Shown: positions 6,635 to 9,884 of the stretch, piece after piece
How the letters are laid out: the number at the start of each line of letters is the position of its first letter
How positions within the stretch are numbered: the first letter of the stretch is position 1
Assembly: GCA_964570285.1 (NCBI GenBank)
Contig: CAZMXP010000091.1
Location: forward strand, 1 to 9,884
Length of the DNA: 9,884 bases
Direction: 5' to 3'
Source of the DNA: CAZMXP01 sp964570285
GTDB lineage: Bacteria > Planctomycetota > PLA2
The notes under the pieces: model-generated
What the model saw: only the letters and a program-made list of their open reading frames with translations
Databases searched by the model: none
What the model was told of the DNA's origin: nothing
Translations under genes and position numbers: made by a program

Positions 6635-8860
6635 ATGCGCCTCGCACTTCCGCTTCTGCTCTTCGCGCTGGCCGCCCGCGCCGAGGGCGAACTCGCGGTC
6701 CGCCTCTCGGAGGCGCGTGCGGGCGTCGAGGTGGCAGTATGGGATGGCCTCGCGCCGTGGCGGATGCTCGGGATCGGCACGACCGACGGCGAGGGGAGGT
6801 GCAGCCTCGCCGTCGAGGAGGCGTCGCGGGAGCACGCCTTTGGGCCGTGGCTGCTCGTCGTGCGGGGCGGCGGCGTCGCCTGGAGGAGGATCGAGGTCCC
6901 CGGCGGCGTGCGCGAACTCAAGATCGATGTCGAGGGGGCGCGGGGGACGGAGGGGGTGATCGTCGACCACGAGGGCAAGCCGGTGCCGGGGGCGATCGTG
7001 CGCGGCACCGCTCCCTCGGGGGTCGTCGAGGAGACGACGACGGACGAGGCCGGGAGGTACCGCCTGCTCGCATTCGCGGCGGCGCCGGAGGTCGTCGCCG
7101 AGCGCGACGGGCTGCAGGCGGTCGTGCGCGACGGCAAGGGGTGCTTCCCGCCGCTGCGGCGCTTCGCGTTCAAGGTCGTGGATTCCGAGAGCGGCAAGCC
7201 GGTGGCCGGCGCGCGGGTCGCGCTCGAGGACCGCCTCCTCGCCCTTTCCGATGCGAAGGGGGGCGCCGTCGTGAGCCTCCCCGACGCGGACTTTGACGTC
7301 GAGGTCTCGCAGTGCTCGTTCGTCGCGGATCCGACGCCCGGCCTGATGACCGTGCGCGCCGACGGCTACGAGATCGCCGCCGTCGAAGGGGAGGTCGTGC
7401 CTCTCGTGCCGATCGCCCCCGTCGCGGGACGCGTCACCGACGAGCGGGAGGCGCCCGTCGCCGGATGCCACGTCACGTTCGGGGAGGATGCGGGGTTCAC
7501 CGACGAGCAGGGTCTCTTCCGTTTCGCGTCGCCGCTCCGCGGCTTCGCGACGCTTCGCGCCTCCCGCGAAGGGTTCCTGCCGGCGCAGGTGCGCGTCGAG
7601 GCGGGACGCGCGGCCGACGAGGTGACGCTGCGCCTGCGGCGCGGCGCGCGCGTGGTGGGCAAGGTGCTCGCCGACGGCGAGCCCGCCGTGGGCGTGCGCG
7701 TGGCCTTCCGGGCGGGCGGCGACGAGGTGGCCTTCGCCTACAGCGATCGCGACGGCGTCTTCGTCGCGCCGGGGGTCCCGGTGGAGGCTTCTTCCGCCGT
7801 CGCGCTCGACGGCAATCGGCGCTCGCTCCCGGCCGCGCTCAGCGGTCTGCGCGAGGGGGAGCAGGCCTCCGCGCTGCGCCTCGATCTCGCGAAGGAGCTG
7901 CCCGTGCGCGGCGTGCTGCGCAGCGACGCCGGCGTCCCCCTCTCGGGCGCGACGGTCGGTCTCGCGTTCGGCACGCGCGCGGTGACCGACGCCGAGGGGC
8001 GCTTCGACCTCGGCCGGCTCCCGTGCGAGAGACAGGACCTGCATGTGAACGCGAAGGACCACGCGCCACACAGGCTGCGCGTCTGGCCCGGCGAGCCGGT
8101 CGACGAGGTCATCCCGTCGCGCCTCGGAGGCAACGCGCTGCGCGTGGATGTCCAGGGCGTGGGCAGCGCGCGGGTGAGGATCGAGATGGCGCGACGCGGC
8201 ACGCCCGCGCTGCGGCGATCGAATGTGGGGGGGCCGGGGGCCCGGTTCGAGGAGATCCCCGCAGGCGACTACGACCTGCTCGTCGAGGCGGAGGGTTTCC
8301 TGCCGGCGCGGGCGCTGGCCGAGGTGCGGGGCGACGGCGCGGAGACGAAGGTGACCATGGCTCCCGAGCGGGGCGGCACCGTCCGCCTCGTCGCCTCCCC
8401 CGGCGCGGCGGTGGCGGTCGAGACGGTGCGCGGCCGTCCGAGCGGCCTTGCGGCGCTCGAACTCGCCACCGGCGAGAAGGAGATCGCCGACCTGGGGCCC
8501 GGGCTCTACCGTTTCATCTCCCGTGCGAAGGGCGAACTGATCGTCGTCCGCGAGATCGAACTCGGCCCCTCGACGCTGCCGCAGGCGCTCGACCTGCGCG
8601 GAGGCAAGGAGGCGGCGCTCGATCTCACCGTCGTCGACGCGGAGGGCACCCCGGTCGAGGGCGCCGAGATCACACTGGCGACGGCAGGCGGCTTTGTCTG
8701 GAACACCCACAAGCGCACCGACGCCAAGGGCGCGCTGCGCCTGACCCGGCTGATCCAGGGTGCCGTCGAGATCCGCGCGCAGAAGGAGGATCGTCTCGGC
8801 GCGGGCGCCGTGACGATCGACCCGGGCGGCGCGCACCGTCTCCGCGTGGCGATGCGCTAG
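6635..8860 (+). CDS. Exported protein of carboxypeptidase-regulatory-like beta-sandwich repeats
   Basis: 741 residues from the ATG at 6635, which has a GGGGG tract just upstream and gives a clean signal peptide, MRLALPLLLFALAARA, with an ARA-type cut near residue 16; an in-frame ATG at 6623 lacks a ribosome binding site. The rest is a chain of about 7 or 8 modules of the CarboxypepD_reg / Ig-like type. Each has a G-x-V-x-D...G-x-P-V-x-G-A-x-V strand pair, a T-D-x-x-G-x-F/Y turn and a terminal V/L-rich strand. Examples: EGKPVPGAIV with TTDEAGRYRL (113-144), SGKPVAGARV (186-195), REAPVAGCHV with FTDEQGLFRF (271-297), DAGVPLSGATV with VTDAEGRFDL (431-459), and EGTPVEGAEI with RTDAKGALRL (670-703). 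No catalytic domain, membrane span or anchor motif was recognised. By analogy it is a periplasmic or cell-surface protein for binding or structure; the ligand is unknown. Its stop codon TAG lies in the repeat that follows. Confidence 0.85.
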   Translation: MRLALPLLLFALAARAEGELAVRLSEARAGVEVAVWDGLAPWRMLGIGTTDGEGRCSLAVEEASREHAFGPWLLVVRGGGVAWRRIEVPGGVRELKIDVEGARGTEGVIVDHEGKPVPGAIVRGTAPSGVVEETTTDEAGRYRLLAFAAAPEVVAERDGLQAVVRDGKGCFPPLRRFAFKVVDSESGKPVAGARVALEDRLLALSDAKGGAVVSLPDADFDVEVSQCSFVADPTPGLMTVRADGYEIAAVEGEVVPLVPIAPVAGRVTDEREAPVAGCHVTFGEDAGFTDEQGLFRFASPLRGFATLRASREGFLPAQVRVEAGRAADEVTLRLRRGARVVGKVLADGEPAVGVRVAFRAGGDEVAFAYSDRDGVFVAPGVPVEASSAVALDGNRRSLPAALSGLREGEQASALRLDLAKELPVRGVLRSDAGVPLSGATVGLAFGTRAVTDAEGRFDLGRLPCERQDLHVNAKDHAPHRLRVWPGEPVDEVIPSRLGGNALRVDVQGVGSARVRIEMARRGTPALRRSNVGGPGARFEEIPAGDYDLLVEAEGFLPARALAEVRGDGAETKVTMAPERGGTVRLVASPGAAVAVETVRGRPSGLAALELATGEKEIADLGPGLYRFISRAKGELIVVREIELGPSTLPQALDLRGGKEAALDLTVVDAEGTPVEGAEITLATAGGFVWNTHKRTDAKGALRLTRLIQGAVEIRAQKEDRLGAGAVTIDPGGAHRLRVAMR

Positions 8861-8924
8861 GAGCTTGTCCGGGTAATCGCCCTCAGCCACTATTCGAGGC
8901 CAACCGGACCCGGACAAGCTCCTA
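8858..8924. mobile_element. 67-base MITE-like element with perfect 17-base inverted ends
   Basis: The left end TAGGAGCTTGTCCGGGT (8858-8874) and right end ACCCGGACAAGCTCCTA (8908-8924) are exact reverse complements, with 33 bases between. Read as 15-base terminal repeats starting GGAGC, they are flanked on both sides by TA, the target duplication typical of Tc1/mariner and IS630-type insertion. Removing the element and one TA leaves CGC-TAA-TGC, so the upstream gene would keep a stop codon. There is no T-tract after the stem and the loop is long, which argues against a simple rho-independent terminator, although it may still end transcription. Confidence 0.55.
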
Positions 8925-9423
8925 ATGCAGCGCGACGCGAGCGCCGGGTCTCCATGAGCTGTGGCCGCGCTCCGCGCCAGGCCCATTCGGCCGCCAGCTT
9001 GAGGAGGTCATGTTCGCTGCACGGGAGGCTGAACTCGCCTGCGAAGGCGCGAAGAGACGAAGGAGCCCTGCCGACGCGGGACGAGCGCCAGTCCGACTCT
9101 TGCCTGTCTCCGCGCCTTCGCGTCTTCGTGGCCATTCGTCGAGCTGACGCGTGCCGGGAGAGTTCACGCGGGTTGCCTTCGGCGCAGTGCCCCGCGTAGG
9201 CGGAGAGTACTCGGGCCTGCCCTCCGATGTTGCATGGCGCGGAGGCCACGCGGGCGAGGGTGGCACCGAGGGGTGTCACGTACGCGGAATCCCCACGCCG
9301 TCTCCGTGCTTCGCGCCCGGTCGCGTGTGGATCCACTCGACGAGCAGGCGCTCCACCTCGGGGGATACAAGACGTCTCTCCGCCACCGATCCACTGTATC
9401 CGCGTTCTTGCTATGTTCCTTCC
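8925..9423. other. About 500 bases without a supported gene
   Basis: Frames on both strands are open in places but none has a family motif, good start or ribosome binding site. It holds an 11-base inverted repeat, GCGAAGGCGCG (9041-9051) with CGCGCCTTCGC (9111-9121). The right copy is part of the phrase CGCCTTCGCGTCTTCGTGG (9113-9131), a type of GC-rich intergenic repeat. On the minus strand a 36-codon frame (9276-9386, GTG start) contains the protein-like stretch VERLLVEWIHTRPGAKHGDG but is too short and isolated to call. Just before the acyltransferase, TGCTATGTT (9409-9417) resembles an extended -10 box. Confidence 0.5.
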
Positions 9424-9426
9424 GTG

Positions 9427-9884
9427 GTGCCCCGGCCCGCGTTGCATGCGCTCCTGAGTTTCGGGCCGTTTGCCCCGCTGGCGAGGCGCCTCTCGGTGAT
9501 CGCGAGCCTGGGACTCCAGATCCGTGTACGTGGCCGGAGGCGCGTTCCCCGTGGCGGTCCGCTGATCGTCGCATCGACCCATCCGGGGCCCACCGACATC
9601 TCGGTGCTCGAGGTGGCGCTCCGCAGGCCTCTCGACATCCTGCTCGACGAGGCCCTTCTACGGCTGCCGATCCTTGGCTGGCTGCTCCGGATTCGCGGCG
9701 CGCACGCCGTGCGTCGAGCCGAACTGGGTGGCGACGGCGGCAACGCCACCGCGATCGCCGGCGCTGCCGCGGCGGCGCGCGCCGGCCGCGCCATCGTGGT
9801 CTTTCCCGAGGGCGAGGGGCACCTCTTCGGGCTCTCCGATAGTTTCTGTGGGTTAGGTCCGCAGGAGCGCCGAATCGGCTCGCC
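9427..9884 (+). CDS. PlsC-like lysophospholipid / 1-acylglycerol-phosphate acyltransferase, N-terminal part (3' end outside window)
   Basis: At least 152 residues from a GTG start, running off the right edge. There is no in-frame ATG; adjacent GTG codons at 9424 and 9427 are equally possible and no Shine-Dalgarno motif is seen. Seen: the acyltransferase motif I, HPGPTD (His52 to Asp57, the HX4D catalytic pair), preceded by the strand PLIVAST. The glycerolipid-binding strand-helix region RPLDILLDEALLRLPILGWL follows (about 67-86), then LRIRGAHAVRR, then motif III VVFPEGEG (about 124-131). The family transfers an acyl chain from acyl-ACP or acyl-CoA to lysophosphatidic acid or a related lipid at the inner membrane. 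After FPEG the usual Thr-Arg-Ser is replaced by Glu-Gly-His, and the final 20 residues look atypical, so the exact substrate class is uncertain. An extended -10-like box at 9409-9417 would give an almost leaderless mRNA. Confidence 0.8.
   Translation, partial: MPRPALHALLSFGPFAPLARRLSVIASLGLQIRVRGRRRVPRGGPLIVASTHPGPTDISVLEVALRRPLDILLDEALLRLPILGWLLRIRGAHAVRRAELGGDGGNATAIAGAAAAARAGRAIVVFPEGEGHLFGLSDSFCGLGPQERRIGS

Noticed and set aside
8858..8924. Simple rho-independent terminator
   Set aside because: The stem is strong, but the loop is 33 bases, there is no T-tract, and the repeat starts exactly at the stop codon with TA on both sides, so an insertion explains it better. A terminating effect is not excluded.
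7312..8925. Plus-strand Arg-rich open frame within the repeat-protein gene
   Set aside because: It is a +1 reading of a GC-rich gene with a composition unlike a real protein.
9276..9386. 36-codon minus-strand frame containing VERLLVEWIHTRPGAKHGDG
   Set aside because: It looks somewhat protein-like but is short, starts only at GTG, has no ribosome binding site or recognisable family, and is preceded closely by an in-frame stop. It might be a gene remnant.

Overview
The window is GC-rich bacterial chromosome with ordinary stand-alone genes, long GC-biased shadow frames on both strands, and a compact toxin-antitoxin (TA) island in the middle. The phylum is an inference. The left-edge gene has the layout common in Planctomycetota: a Ser/Thr kinase catalytic domain, one membrane span, a coiled coil and a TPR start. 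The repeat-rich exported protein on the right and several short inverted-repeat elements fit a large planctomycete-like genome. No rRNA, tRNA, CRISPR array or complete insertion sequence was seen.

Layout, left to right. (1) 3-977: C-terminal part of a membrane Ser/Thr kinase, cut by the window edge and ending unusually early in its TPR region. (2) 1092-2267: exported alpha/beta-hydrolase (esterase-like), followed at once by a G-quadruplex-type G-tract cluster and a roughly 600-base non-coding stretch with direct and inverted repeats. (3) 2897-4538: TA island. It holds a HicB-type antitoxin with no visible HicA, then a ribbon-helix-helix (RHH) antitoxin overlapping a RelE/ParE-type toxin that carries a one-base frameshift, and facing them a complete VapBC-type pair (RHH antitoxin plus PIN RNase) on the minus strand. 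Operator-like repeats lie upstream of hicB and of vapB. (4) 4605-4713: a small inverted-repeat element whose right arm contains the stop codon of the next gene. (5) 4698-6608, minus strand: YgiQ-family radical SAM protein. (6) 6635-8860, plus strand, divergent from ygiQ with only 26 bases between the starts: exported protein built from carboxypeptidase-regulatory-like beta-sandwich repeats. (7) 8858-8924: a 67-base element with perfect 17-base inverted repeats that begins on the previous gene's stop codon and is flanked by TA. (8) 8925-9423: no supported gene. (9) 9424/9427 to the right edge: a PlsC-like acyltransferase with a GTG start, cut by the edge.

The genes do not form one pathway. The only clear functional units are the TA pairs. 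The most useful unusual signals are the frameshifted RelE-like toxin, the orphan HicB with a palindrome almost on its start codon, the four 9-base repeats before vapB, and two short inverted-repeat elements that each overlap a neighbouring stop codon. I did not find convincing evidence for a wholly new multi-gene system.
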